Positions 17,179 to 24,918 of a stretch of 64,000 nucleotides of DNA are shown here, piece after piece. A program made the translations under genes and the position numbers. The stretch comes from Gammaproteobacteria bacterium (GTDB lineage: Bacteria; Pseudomonadota; Gammaproteobacteria; Burkholderiales; Burkholderiaceae_C). Positions within the stretch are counted from its first letter, which is position 1, and every line of letters starts with the position of its first letter. The stretch covers positions 62,001 through 126,000 of the forward strand of contig JAHJWB010000009.1 of NCBI GenBank assembly GCA_018828125.1, in the 5' to 3' direction. The notes beneath the pieces are model-generated. The model did no database searches, was not told where the DNA came from, and saw nothing but the letters and a program-made list of their open reading frames with translations.

Positions 17179-18264
17179 ATGGAATCACCTCCCCCGATCC
17201 CTGCCGATGAGGCACGCATCCAGACAGTGCTGACAGACCCGCAGCGCTTGGCAGCGGTGTTCAACACCGGTCTCCTGGACACACCTTCCGAAGAGGGCTT
17301 TGACCGGCTGACCCGACTGGCGGCCAAGCTCACCGGGGCGCCGGTCACCTTTGTGTCGCTGGTTGATGCGGACCGGGATTTCTACAAAAGCACTTTTGGC
17401 ATGAGCGAGGCGTTGAACAGCGCCCGCGAGCTGAATGGGCGCACGTTTTGTCACCATGTCCTGGTGTCTGAAGACGCCTTGATTCTGGAAGACGTCGCGC
17501 AGCTGCCGGTCTTTCGCGATGTGCCTGCGGTGGCGTCGTTGGGGGTCAGGGCCTATGCGGGCATTCCGCTCAAAACAGAAGCGGGAGAAATGCTGGGCAG
17601 CTTCTGTGCGGTGGATTTCCAACCCAAACAGTGGAGCAAGCGGGATATTGAAATCCTCGTAGAGCTGGCCCACTCTGCCATGCGCGAGATACGGCTGCGC
17701 AAGGCGCTGCACGAAGCAGAGGTGCTCAATCAGCAGTTGCTGGCACAGGTCAAGCGGGTGGATGAATTGAACCAAGCGCTCAGCGAACTGGCGACCACCG
17801 ACGCGTTGACGGGCCTGAACAACCGGCGGGCCTTTGACCACAGCCTGCAGCTGGAGATGGCCGTTGTGGAGCGCAGAAACATACCCTTGAGCCTGCTGAT
17901 GCTGGACGTGGACCACTTCAAGCACATCAACGACCAGTTCGGCCATGACGCAGGCGACAAGGTGCTGATCGCCATCGCCCAGATGCTGAACGGCTGCGCC
18001 CGGGTGGTCGATGTGGTGGCCCGGGTGGGTGGCGAGGAGTTCGCGGTCATCCTGCCCAACACCGACGCCGACGGCGCGCTGGAGGTCGCCGAACGCATGC
18101 GCACCACAGTGGCCCAGGCCAAGTGGCTCGCGCACCCGGCAACGATCAGCATTGGCGTTGCCACCCTGCAGATCAAGGAGTCTGCGAGCCGCCTTTATTC
18201 GCGCGCAGATGCCGCGCTCTACGACGCGAAGGCAACAGGGCGAAACCGGGTGGTCATGGGGTAG
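17179..18264 (+). CDS. GAF-GGDEF diguanylate cyclase
   Basis: 361 residues. A GAF domain covers about 25-175 (GRTFCHHVL, AGIPLKTEAGEMLGSFCAVD) and a short coiled linker leads into GGDEF at about 205-361. The active-site loop is ARVGGEEFAVIL, preceded by the inhibitory RVVD motif. It predicts synthesis of c-di-GMP from two GTP, with feedback inhibition. No signal peptide or membrane segment is seen, so the GAF domain should respond to a cytoplasmic ligand. Confidence 0.9.
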   Translation: MESPPPIPADEARIQTVLTDPQRLAAVFNTGLLDTPSEEGFDRLTRLAAKLTGAPVTFVSLVDADRDFYKSTFGMSEALNSARELNGRTFCHHVLVSEDALILEDVAQLPVFRDVPAVASLGVRAYAGIPLKTEAGEMLGSFCAVDFQPKQWSKRDIEILVELAHSAMREIRLRKALHEAEVLNQQLLAQVKRVDELNQALSELATTDALTGLNNRRAFDHSLQLEMAVVERRNIPLSLLMLDVDHFKHINDQFGHDAGDKVLIAIAQMLNGCARVVDVVARVGGEEFAVILPNTDADGALEVAERMRTTVAQAKWLAHPATISIGVATLQIKESASRLYSRADAALYDAKATGRNRVVMG

Positions 18265-18347
18265 ACCAGGGTGAGGCCCGTTCCACCCGCGTCGCCAGGC
18301 ATCCAACTCGCTGGGGCGCAACCGATACGACGCGAGGCATCGGTTGA

Positions 18348-18391
18348 TGTCGCAATAAAAGTATTGCGACACGAAAAAAGACTATTGCGAC
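18348..18391. promoter_or_regulatory. Perfect 10-bp palindrome with a third half-site
   Basis: TGTCGCAATA-AAAG-TATTGCGACA occupies 18348-18371. A third half-site TATTGCGAC is at 18383-18391, exactly 21 bases (two helical turns) after the previous one on the same face. The arrangement resembles an operator array rather than a terminator, since no T run follows. It lies between a GGDEF gene and the DUF6150-like gene, 232 bases before the latter's start. Confidence 0.5.
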
Positions 18392-18433
18392 GTCAAACAC
18401 ATTGCCGCGCGTCCAAACATGGCATCAATTTAT

Positions 18434-18486
18434 GAAAATTGATAGCTACCAGCGCTTATCTACCAAGCGCCAGAGGCCAATTTGGC
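18434..18486 (+). repeat. Dispersed palindromic repeat, copy 2
   Basis: Reads AATTGATAGCTACCAGCGCT, then TATCTACCAAGCGCCAGAGG and CCAATTTGGC. It is the forward orientation of the family, between the palindrome at 18348 and the DUF6150-like gene. The longest ORF of that gene would begin inside this repeat, which argues for the later GTG start. Confidence 0.8.
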
Positions 18487-18622
18487 TCAAAAAATTACAT
18501 TCACAAGCACCCTAACGAGCCCGCAGACCGCGTTTTTGGATACCCTCAGAGCGTTTGTGCGACCGGTCAGCGAGATCGGTCGTCACCCACCCTCATCGCG
18601 CAACCGCCAGAAAGGGAGCCCT

Positions 18623-18907
18623 GTGGCCAAGATCTTGGAAGTGAAATACGAAAACCAGGCCCAAGCCCGCGTGTGCGAAGTGGCCTATGAGAGCCAGGCC
18701 GACTTGTGCTTCCACGAAGTGGCCTACGACACCCAGGCCGTCGGCGACGCTGCGTGGTTCTTCGTGGCCTACGATAAACAGGCCAGCTTTCGGATCTTCA
18801 AGGTGAAGTACGAAACCCAGGCCGACCTGAAAGTCTTCAAGGTCAAGTACCCCGAACAAGCGGGCTGGCGCACCACGGGGCACGCGCTGAAGGGCAAACT
18901 GGGGTGA
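18623..18907 (+). CDS. DUF6150-like tandem-repeat protein
   Basis: 94 residues built almost wholly of six repeats of about 13-15 residues: VKYENQAQARVCE, VAYESQADLCFHE, VAYDTQAVGDAAW, VAYDKQASFRIFK, VKYETQADLKVFK and VKYPEQAGWRT. The common pattern is V-x-Y-x-x-Q-A. The GTG at 18623 is chosen because AAAGGGAG lies 4-11 bases upstream. The in-frame ATG at 18482 lies against the dispersed repeat. The pattern matches what I know as the DUF6150 family, whose function is unknown. Alternating polar and aromatic residues suggest a small beta structure. Confidence 0.7.
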   Translation: MAKILEVKYENQAQARVCEVAYESQADLCFHEVAYDTQAVGDAAWFFVAYDKQASFRIFKVKYETQADLKVFKVKYPEQAGWRTTGHALKGKLG

Positions 18908-18941
18908 TCGGCCTCTCGCGGTTCCACCACGAGGTTGCCGC

Positions 18942-19787
18942 TTAGCCCCCTACGAACCTCTGCACCTGCTCGCCCAGTCCGGTTGCGCCCAACCGCACCA
19001 CATCGCCCGCCTTCAGAAACCACGGCGCGGGTTTCTGGCCCAGGCCTACGCCTGCGGGCGTGCCGGTCAGGACCAGGTCGCCGGGCTCCAGCGTCATGAA
19101 CTGGCTGATGTACGACACCACGGTGGGCACACCAAAGATGAAGTTGCGCGTGCTGCCGTTTTGCACGCGCTGGCCGTTCACCTCCAGCCACAGGTCGATG
19201 GCGTGCGGGTCGCGCACCTCGTCGGCCGTGGCCAGCCAGGGGCCGATGGGGGCGAAGGTGTCGTAGCTTTTGCCTTTGTCCCACTGGCCGCCGCGCTCCA
19301 TCTGCCAGGCGCGTTCCGACACGTCGTTGGCCAGCACATACCCGGCCACATGCGCCAGCGCGTCGGCTTCGGTCACGTGGCTGGCGCGGGTGCCGATGAC
19401 GATGCCCAGCTCGACCTCCCAATCCGTTTTGACAGCACCGGGTGGTATGCGCACATCGTCGTTCGGGCCGCTGAGCGCGGTGACCGCCTTCATGAACAGC
19501 ACGGGTTCGGCAGGTGCTTGCATGCCGGCCTCTTGGGCGTGGTCGGCGTAGTTCAGTCCCACGCACACGATCTTGCCGACACCTCCCACGGGGCTGCCCA
19601 GGCGGGGGGCGCCGTCTACCACCGGCAGGCGGCTGGTGTCGATGGCGGCCAATGCGGCCAGGGTGCGGGGGTTGAGCTGGGCGGGGCCGATGTCGGACAA
19701 CAACATGGACAGGTCGCGCAGGGTGCCTTGGGCGTCCACCAACCCGGGGCGTTCGGCGCCGGGCTGGCCGTAGCGAATGAGTTTCAT
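18942..19787 (-). CDS. Fumarylacetoacetate hydrolase family protein
   Basis: 281 residues. It has the FAH fold with the family start KIVCVGLNYADHAQEAG. The metal-binding acidic residues are in DWEVELGIVIG and a later D in YVLANDVSERAWQ. The closing motif is LTGTPAGVGLG. Members include ureidoglycolate lyase, 2-hydroxyhepta-2,4-diene-1,7-dioate isomerase and acylpyruvases. The neighbours do not decide between them. The gene is isolated, with the palindromic element upstream of it. Confidence 0.88.
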   Translation of the reverse strand: MKLIRYGQPGAERPGLVDAQGTLRDLSMLLSDIGPAQLNPRTLAALAAIDTSRLPVVDGAPRLGSPVGGVGKIVCVGLNYADHAQEAGMQAPAEPVLFMKAVTALSGPNDDVRIPPGAVKTDWEVELGIVIGTRASHVTEADALAHVAGYVLANDVSERAWQMERGGQWDKGKSYDTFAPIGPWLATADEVRDPHAIDLWLEVNGQRVQNGSTRNFIFGVPTVVSYISQFMTLEPGDLVLTGTPAGVGLGQKPAPWFLKAGDVVRLGATGLGEQVQRFVGG

Positions 19788-19898
19788 GAAGATCCTTGAG
19801 GGGGTGAAAAACGGCGGCGCCAGGAGCTAGCGAAACCGGTCGCGCAAAGCGCGCAGCATACCCACCGCAGCGATCCCGCGCAGACGCCAAACGCTAGC

Positions 19899-20053
19899 GC
19901 AGTGTTTCACGCTTGATGGCACAAATAATAAGGACGGATTTTTGGCTCTGGCAAGGCGCAAACCGGAGCGATACCGGGTGTATCGCGAGGATTTGCAACG
20001 CCGCCAGGGGCGAAAAGACGCCTTTTTATGTGCCAGATAGCGCGAAACACTGC
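19899..20053. repeat. 155-bp imperfect palindromic element (MITE-like)
   Basis: The outer arms match over 25 bases with few mismatches: GCAGTGTTTCACGCTTGATG on the left and, read in reverse complement, GCAGTGTTTCGCGCTATCTG on the right, each followed by GCACA. Inner blocks CTGGC, GCAAA and GCGATAC also recur symmetrically, and the centre is GCGATACCGGGTGTATCGC. The whole unit could fold into one long hairpin. It lies in the 461-base gap between the divergent FAH and chrA genes and carries no convincing ORF. It differs from the dispersed repeat family. Confidence 0.65.
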
Positions 20054-20183
20054 ACTGGTGCCATGCCGCATCACGACGCCTGCCGGGGCGACCGGCTGCG
20101 GGCCGTGCGGCGTAACATCCTGCGGGCGATCAGGCCTGCAACAAGCCTGTCGAACCTCCCCCGAAGCGCGATCACGAGAATTC

Positions 20184-20234
20184 CTGAATTGATAGCTGCT
20201 AGCGCTTATCCATAAAGCGTTAGAGGCCTTTTTG
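20184..20234 (+). repeat. Dispersed palindromic repeat, copy 3
   Basis: Reads TGAATTGATAGCTGCTAGCG, then CTTATCCATAAAGCGTTAGA and GGCCTTTTTGA. It lies directly upstream of the chrA start at 20249, so it will be in the chrA leader or promoter. Confidence 0.8.
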
Positions 20235-20248
20235 ACCAATATTTTGAT

Positions 20249-20866
20249 ATGGCCGACCATGCCTTGCCCCCCTCCCCCGATCCTCTGGCTACGGAGCAGT
20301 CCAAGCAGCCCGAGCGCCCCCAGCCCCGCAACCCCGCTGACCTGTTCTGGTCGTTTACCTGGCTGGCGCTGCAAGGTTTTGGTGGCGTGCTGGCGGTGGT
20401 GCAGCGCGAACTGGTGGAGAAAAAGCGCTGGATGACGAACGAAGAGTTTGTCGAGGACTGGGCAGTGGCGCAGATCATGCCGGGGCCCAACGTGGTCAAC
20501 CTCAGCATCATGATCGGCGACCGCTACTTTGGTCTGCGCGGCGCGTTTGCGGCACTGGCCGGCATGCTGACGTTTCCGCTGATGCTGGTGCTGACACTGG
20601 CCGTGGTGTATGCCCAATTTGCCAGCCACCCTGCCGTGGCGGGCGCGTTGCGTGGCATGGGCGCGGTGGCTGCGGGGCTGATTGCGGGGGTGGGCATCAA
20701 GCTGTTTGTGTCCATCAAGAACCACCCCCTGGGGCGACCGCTGTGTGTGGCGCTGGCGGGGCTGACCATTGTGGCCATGGCGGTGCTTCGGCTGCCGCTG
20801 TTCTGGATCTTGCCAGTGCTGGGCGGCGCGGCCTGCGTGCTTACGTTTCGAAAGATCAAGCCATGA
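20249..20866 (+). CDS. chrA: Chromate transporter, N-terminal-type subunit
   Basis: 205 residues with about six hydrophobic segments. The ChrA half-domain signature is visible as FTWLALQGFGGVLAVVQREL and VAQIMPGPNVVNLSIMIG. Two-gene ChrA systems encode each half of the long transporter separately, and both halves are needed to export chromate. Its stop overlaps the start of the partner gene (ATGA), which indicates translational coupling. Confidence 0.88.
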   Translation: MADHALPPSPDPLATEQSKQPERPQPRNPADLFWSFTWLALQGFGGVLAVVQRELVEKKRWMTNEEFVEDWAVAQIMPGPNVVNLSIMIGDRYFGLRGAFAALAGMLTFPLMLVLTLAVVYAQFASHPAVAGALRGMGAVAAGLIAGVGIKLFVSIKNHPLGRPLCVALAGLTIVAMAVLRLPLFWILPVLGGAACVLTFRKIKP

Positions 20867-21468
20867 CCGACGCGGCGCAACAGGTGGCCGCCCTCGGTGT
20901 CGCCGACTGGCTCAATCTTTTTCTGTATTACATGTCGCTGTCGCTGCTGGCGGTGGGCGGCGCCATTGCCACCGCGCCCGACATGCACCGCTATCTGGTC
21001 GAGCGCCAGGTCTGGCTGACCGACCCGCAGTTCAGCGCATCCATCGCCATCGCCCAGGCCGCCCCTGGCCCCAACGTGCTGTTTGTGGCCCTGCTGGGCT
21101 GGAATGTGGGCCTGAACGCAGGCGGCAGCGGGGCCATGGGCTGGCTGCTGGGCGCCCTGGGCATGGCGGTGTGCATGCTGGGCGTGATGCTGCCCAGCAG
21201 CCTGCTGACCTGGACGGCCACCCGCTGGGGCCACCGCAACCGCGAGCGGCGTGCGGTGCGCGCATTCAAGCAAGGCATGGCGCCCGTGGTCATCGGCCTG
21301 CTGCTGGCCACATCCTGGGTACTGGCCCGCGCACATGGCGACCCCACACAGGACTGGCCCCTGTGGCTGCTGACGGCCACGACCATGGTGCTGGTATGGC
21401 GCACCAAGCTGCACTTGTTGTGGATGCTCGGGGCTGGGGCGGTGCTGGGTGCAATGGGCTGGGTGTGA
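20863..21468 (+). CDS. chrA: Chromate transporter, C-terminal-type subunit
   Basis: 201 residues and several membrane segments. The half-domain motifs are YYMSLSLLAVGGAIATAPDM and IAIAQAAPGPNVLFVALLG. It is the second half of the short-chain chromate transporter pair. ATG overlaps the upstream TGA by the ATGA arrangement. Sulfate or chromate is the expected ion; no chrB regulator is next to it. Confidence 0.88.
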   Translation: MTDAAQQVAALGVADWLNLFLYYMSLSLLAVGGAIATAPDMHRYLVERQVWLTDPQFSASIAIAQAAPGPNVLFVALLGWNVGLNAGGSGAMGWLLGALGMAVCMLGVMLPSSLLTWTATRWGHRNRERRAVRAFKQGMAPVVIGLLLATSWVLARAHGDPTQDWPLWLLTATTMVLVWRTKLHLLWMLGAGAVLGAMGWV

Positions 21469-21492
21469 CGGAGCACACCCAGGTGCGCCGTT

Positions 21493-22854
21493 TCACGATG
21501 GGCGCTTGAGCCCAGCCAACTGCGCCATGGGCACGGCCTGCAGCGCAGCTTGCAGATCGGCCATGGGCAGGTTGCCGCTGCCTTCCAGCAAGACCCCATT
21601 GGGCATCAGCATGACCAGGCTCGCGCTGGTGCCGTCCTTGCGGTAGTTCTCCTTGATGGCCACGCCATCGCGGCGGAAGACGCGCTCGACCTCCTCGGGC
21701 GTTTCACGATCCACCGTGCTGCTGGACCAGCCCGCCATTCCCAATGCCAGCGCAGGCACTGCTCCGATGTCTTGCATACGCACCTCTATCAGGCGTTCGC
21801 CCTCGGAATACTGTGCGCTGACCTTGGTGAACTGCACGCCCAACGCCGCTTCGCTGCGCGCCTCCACTGCTGTGCGTGGGATGGTTCCCAACGCCTCAGG
21901 CAGCAGCGCGCGAAGTGTTTCAGGCGCCAAGGGCGCTCCCCCCTTGCCGCCCAGCGCGGCGCTCATCATGTCGCCCATGGCCTGGCCTGCGGCCTCGGTG
22001 TCGCCCCTGGCCTGCGCTTCTTCCATGCGGCGGCTGGCAGCCTCGACTTTGGCGGTGTCGATGCTGATGTCCGTCCCAGGCACTTTGACACTGACAGGAG
22101 CGCCCTGTGCAGGCGCGCGGCCCAGCGCGCCTGTACCCACCACACTGCCGAGGCCTCCAAGGCCACCTGTGCTGCCCAAGCCAGACAGGCCGCCCGGACG
22201 CGGCGTAACCAGCGAGGTCACCAGCCCCACCACCAGGGCAGCTACCACGCCACATGCGATGAGCGCAGCGGTGTAGCCCACGGCACGGGCTTGCGGCACA
22301 CGCATAAGCACCGGAACGCCAAGGTAGACGAGGTAGACCGAGTACAACGCCGTAATCACCCCCAGCATGCCCAGCGAAGGGAGCACGCTGAACACCCCGC
22401 CCAGCCAGCCCGCCGTGCAGCCGTAGGCGATGAGCTGAAACGCCTTGAACAATTGCGCCTGGCCGCCAAACCGTGGAGCCAGTGCGTTGGCCACCACGGC
22501 CATCACAAACACCATGGCAAGTGACATTGCGTAGCCCACCACCATGCCCACCAGGCCCTGCACGATCGGTACACGCACCGAGATGCCAAATGCCCCCACG
22601 CCCACCAGGCTGTAGCCAATGAAGCCTGCCACCGCAGGTATCGCCGCCAGAAAAACGAGGTAGCTGAGGTAGATGCCGCCAATGGAGCCGCTTTCGCGGT
22701 CCGCCGCATGCCAAGTTTCGCGCGGCTTGAGCAGTATGCCCATCACGCGCTCCAGCATGGCCTTCGCAGTGGCGTGGCTGGCAGGCGCGGTGCCTGCTGC
22801 AGACGCACTCACAGACGGGTCGGGATCGAGGGCGGTGTCATTGGGACGAGTCAT
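21493..22854 (-). CDS. Yip1-domain membrane protein with C-terminal extension
   Basis: 453 residues. The N-terminal 50 are cytoplasmic. The next 200 hold about five membrane helices of the Yip1 type (MLERVMGILLKPRETWH, then hydrophobic segments). A Gly-rich linker GGLSGLGSTGGLGGLGSV follows, and then about 200 soluble residues with a final DUF-like lobe. In bacteria Yip1 proteins are of unknown role. AGGAG precedes ATG. It is the last of seven leftward genes for envelope proteins. The long soluble tail is unusual for a Yip1 protein. Confidence 0.75.
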   Translation of the reverse strand: MTRPNDTALDPDPSVSASAAGTAPASHATAKAMLERVMGILLKPRETWHAADRESGSIGGIYLSYLVFLAAIPAVAGFIGYSLVGVGAFGISVRVPIVQGLVGMVVGYAMSLAMVFVMAVVANALAPRFGGQAQLFKAFQLIAYGCTAGWLGGVFSVLPSLGMLGVITALYSVYLVYLGVPVLMRVPQARAVGYTAALIACGVVAALVVGLVTSLVTPRPGGLSGLGSTGGLGGLGSVVGTGALGRAPAQGAPVSVKVPGTDISIDTAKVEAASRRMEEAQARGDTEAAGQAMGDMMSAALGGKGGAPLAPETLRALLPEALGTIPRTAVEARSEAALGVQFTKVSAQYSEGERLIEVRMQDIGAVPALALGMAGWSSSTVDRETPEEVERVFRRDGVAIKENYRKDGTSASLVMLMPNGVLLEGSGNLPMADLQAALQAVPMAQLAGLKRPS

Positions 22855-22994
22855 GAAAATCTCCTGGGTTGAATGAATCGCGCAGGCACTGGAGCGGCGT
22901 CCATGCAACGCTCTGCAGGCCACGCAATGCCCGCTTTCCAACCACCGTCGGCCCACCACCACAGGCAGCGGCACCGACGACGGACGCCAGCGCG

Positions 22995-23801
22995 TTACTT
23001 GCTGCGGATCGGGACTTCCTGAAAATCAAAACGCCCAGAGACTGATGCCAGCGTCTGGCCTTTGAGGCTTTTGGCCAGCACCGCGGCGGGCAAATCGGTC
23101 GCCTTGAAGCTGCCCGACAACACCAGTGTCTTGTCGTCCTTGCGCTCGATTTTTTCAATCGTGACGTCGGCGGGTGATATCTTCTTTTTGTAGCTTTCAA
23201 ACAATTTGCCACCGTCCGGATAGAACTCGACCGTGGCAGCGCTGAGGGCCATGTCGGTCTCAGACAATGTAAGGTTGACCTGCATGCGCGGACCGCCTTT
23301 GGTGTCTGACTTGGCATCCAGCGAAACGCCATACGCCTTGATGACGTCGATATGGGTCGCCTGGCTGGTGTACATAGTGCGGCCGGCCATGGAATTGGCC
23401 AGGTCCTGGATGTCGGAGCCGCTTACCTTGGCCTGCGCGCTGGCATTGGCGCTGTCCAACGCCTGCTGACCCTGTGCGGTGCCCAGCTTGGCTGCAGTCT
23501 TTTCTCCCAGCTTGGCATCGATGACCGTTGCCATTGAACGCATTGGTACTGCGCCCTGCCCCGCATCGACCTGCATGGTGCCCTGCAACCGAAGTGTGTT
23601 GCCGTCTGCTGTTTTGTTGGAGTCACCCTGCGCTGCCGCGGATGTCTTTGTGGCAGCCGCCTTGACATCTGCTGCAATCTTGGCGGGCGCGGCCGCCGCG
23701 CCCGCGCTTTGAGCTTCATCGTTTTTGCCGCAGCCCGTCAGCGTAGCAGCCAGCACGGCCAAGCCTGCCGTCGTCCAAAGGCGGTTTTGAAAAGGGGTCA
23801 T
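22995..23801 (-). CDS. Putative lipoprotein of unknown function
   Basis: 268 residues with signal peptide LAVLAATLTGC and a lipobox Cys at about residue 24. An Ala/Lys-rich low-complexity tether follows to about residue 65, then a folded domain with DMALSAATVEFYPDGGKLFE and ADVTIEKIERKDDKTLVLSGSF. The domain looks like a beta-sandwich but I do not recognise it. GGAGG lies before ATG. It precedes the Yip1 gene in the same cluster and is separated from it by 140 bases. Confidence 0.75.
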   Translation of the reverse strand: MTPFQNRLWTTAGLAVLAATLTGCGKNDEAQSAGAAAAPAKIAADVKAAATKTSAAAQGDSNKTADGNTLRLQGTMQVDAGQGAVPMRSMATVIDAKLGEKTAAKLGTAQGQQALDSANASAQAKVSGSDIQDLANSMAGRTMYTSQATHIDVIKAYGVSLDAKSDTKGGPRMQVNLTLSETDMALSAATVEFYPDGGKLFESYKKKISPADVTIEKIERKDDKTLVLSGSFKATDLPAAVLAKSLKGQTLASVSGRFDFQEVPIRSK

Positions 23802-23880
23802 CGCATCGATCCTCCAAAAGGTGATTGCCGCCCTGCGGACGCAGGGGGTGTCGAAAGGGGCGAGGCCTGAGGGCCCGCTT

Positions 23881-24879
23881 TCACTTCTTCTCTTCCAGCA
23901 CGTCCTCTTCCTCGGAGAACGTACCGAAATAGATGTATGAACTGGCCACCGCGCCAAGGTTGGTCATCTCTGCACCGTCGCCGGTCATGATGTATTCGCC
24001 TTCGCGGTTGTTGTCGTTGTAGAGGTAAAGGCCAGACCGCGTGCTGCACTTGAGCGAGCGCACCCGGTTGTCCCACCCCGGCGGCATTTCGTTGTCGTAG
24101 CCGCTGGCGCCCAGCAGCACGGTCTCGCCCTTGTAGTTGTCCTGGTCATACAGCAGGCAGCCCTTTGGCGGCTTGAGGTTGGCGATGACCTTGGGTTTGG
24201 CGGCCACCACGGGGGGTGCCTTGGCCACTTCGCCCAGCGCCTTGTTCAGCTCGCCCGCGTCACGCGCGTCGATGTAGCGTCCGCCGGTTGAGCTGGCCAG
24301 GCACTGCAGCTGAATATGGGCCTTGCTGCCCTTCTGGATGTCAAAACCGATCACGTGCGCCGTGAAGTCAACGCCCAGCTTTTCGAGCTCTTGCCCCACT
24401 GCGCAGGGGTCTGCGTGGCAGGTCTCTTCGCCATCGCTCACCAGAATGACCGTGGCCTTGCGTTCGCTGAACTTGAGTTGCTCTGCCGCCATGCGCACTG
24501 AGGCGGAGATCGGTGTCATGCCTTTGGGCTGCAGCGCATTCACGGACTGCTGCATCGCATTGGCGTCGAGCGCGCCAGGGGCTTTGAGCATTTCAATATC
24601 CGCACAGTTGCCCTTGCTACGGTGCCCATAAGCCATGAGCCCAAGTTGCTGGTTGCGAGGCCAACTTTGCAGCATGGTGCCCACCGCTTCACGCGCAATT
24701 TCGATCTTGGTGCGGCCCTGGATCTGGCCCCACATCGACCCTGAGGCGTCCAGAACCAGCATGGCGGTACCGGGACCGCTCGGCACTGCAGAGGCTGGGG
24801 CCGTTTTTTGCGCCCAGGCGGGGTTCAACGCGCTGGCAACAACCACGGCGGCAGCGGCCATCAAAGGGGAGAGTTTCAT
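23881..24879 (-). CDS. Secreted vWA protein with beta/gamma-crystallin-like domain
   Basis: 332 residues. There is a signal peptide of about 23 residues (ends NPAWAQ). The von Willebrand A domain covers about 38-205 with a complete MIDAS: DASGSMWG, Thr in KGMTPIS and Asp in VSDGEETC. After a Pro/Ala linker, residues 240-320 carry CLLYDQDNYKGETVLLG and LYLYNDNNREGEYIMTG. These are two crystallin-like units of the kind seen in the I36 inhibitor and beta/gamma-crystallin families. vWA domains bind protein partners through a metal ion. The C-terminus is acidic (EEEDVLEEKK). Confidence 0.8.
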   Translation of the reverse strand: MKLSPLMAAAAVVVASALNPAWAQKTAPASAVPSGPGTAMLVLDASGSMWGQIQGRTKIEIAREAVGTMLQSWPRNQQLGLMAYGHRSKGNCADIEMLKAPGALDANAMQQSVNALQPKGMTPISASVRMAAEQLKFSERKATVILVSDGEETCHADPCAVGQELEKLGVDFTAHVIGFDIQKGSKAHIQLQCLASSTGGRYIDARDAGELNKALGEVAKAPPVVAAKPKVIANLKPPKGCLLYDQDNYKGETVLLGASGYDNEMPPGWDNRVRSLKCSTRSGLYLYNDNNREGEYIMTGDGAEMTNLGAVASSYIYFGTFSEEEDVLEEKK

Positions 24880-24918
24880 GGTGATTTTCTCGGGCAAAGT
24901 GAATGAAAAAGGAAGTGA

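Noticed and set aside
17185-18372. 395-codon leftward ORF
   Set aside because: Antisense to the GAF-GGDEF gene, low-complexity His/Arg-rich translation.
19913-20215. 100-codon rightward ORF
   Set aside because: It lies within the palindromic element, has no ribosome site and no family resemblance.
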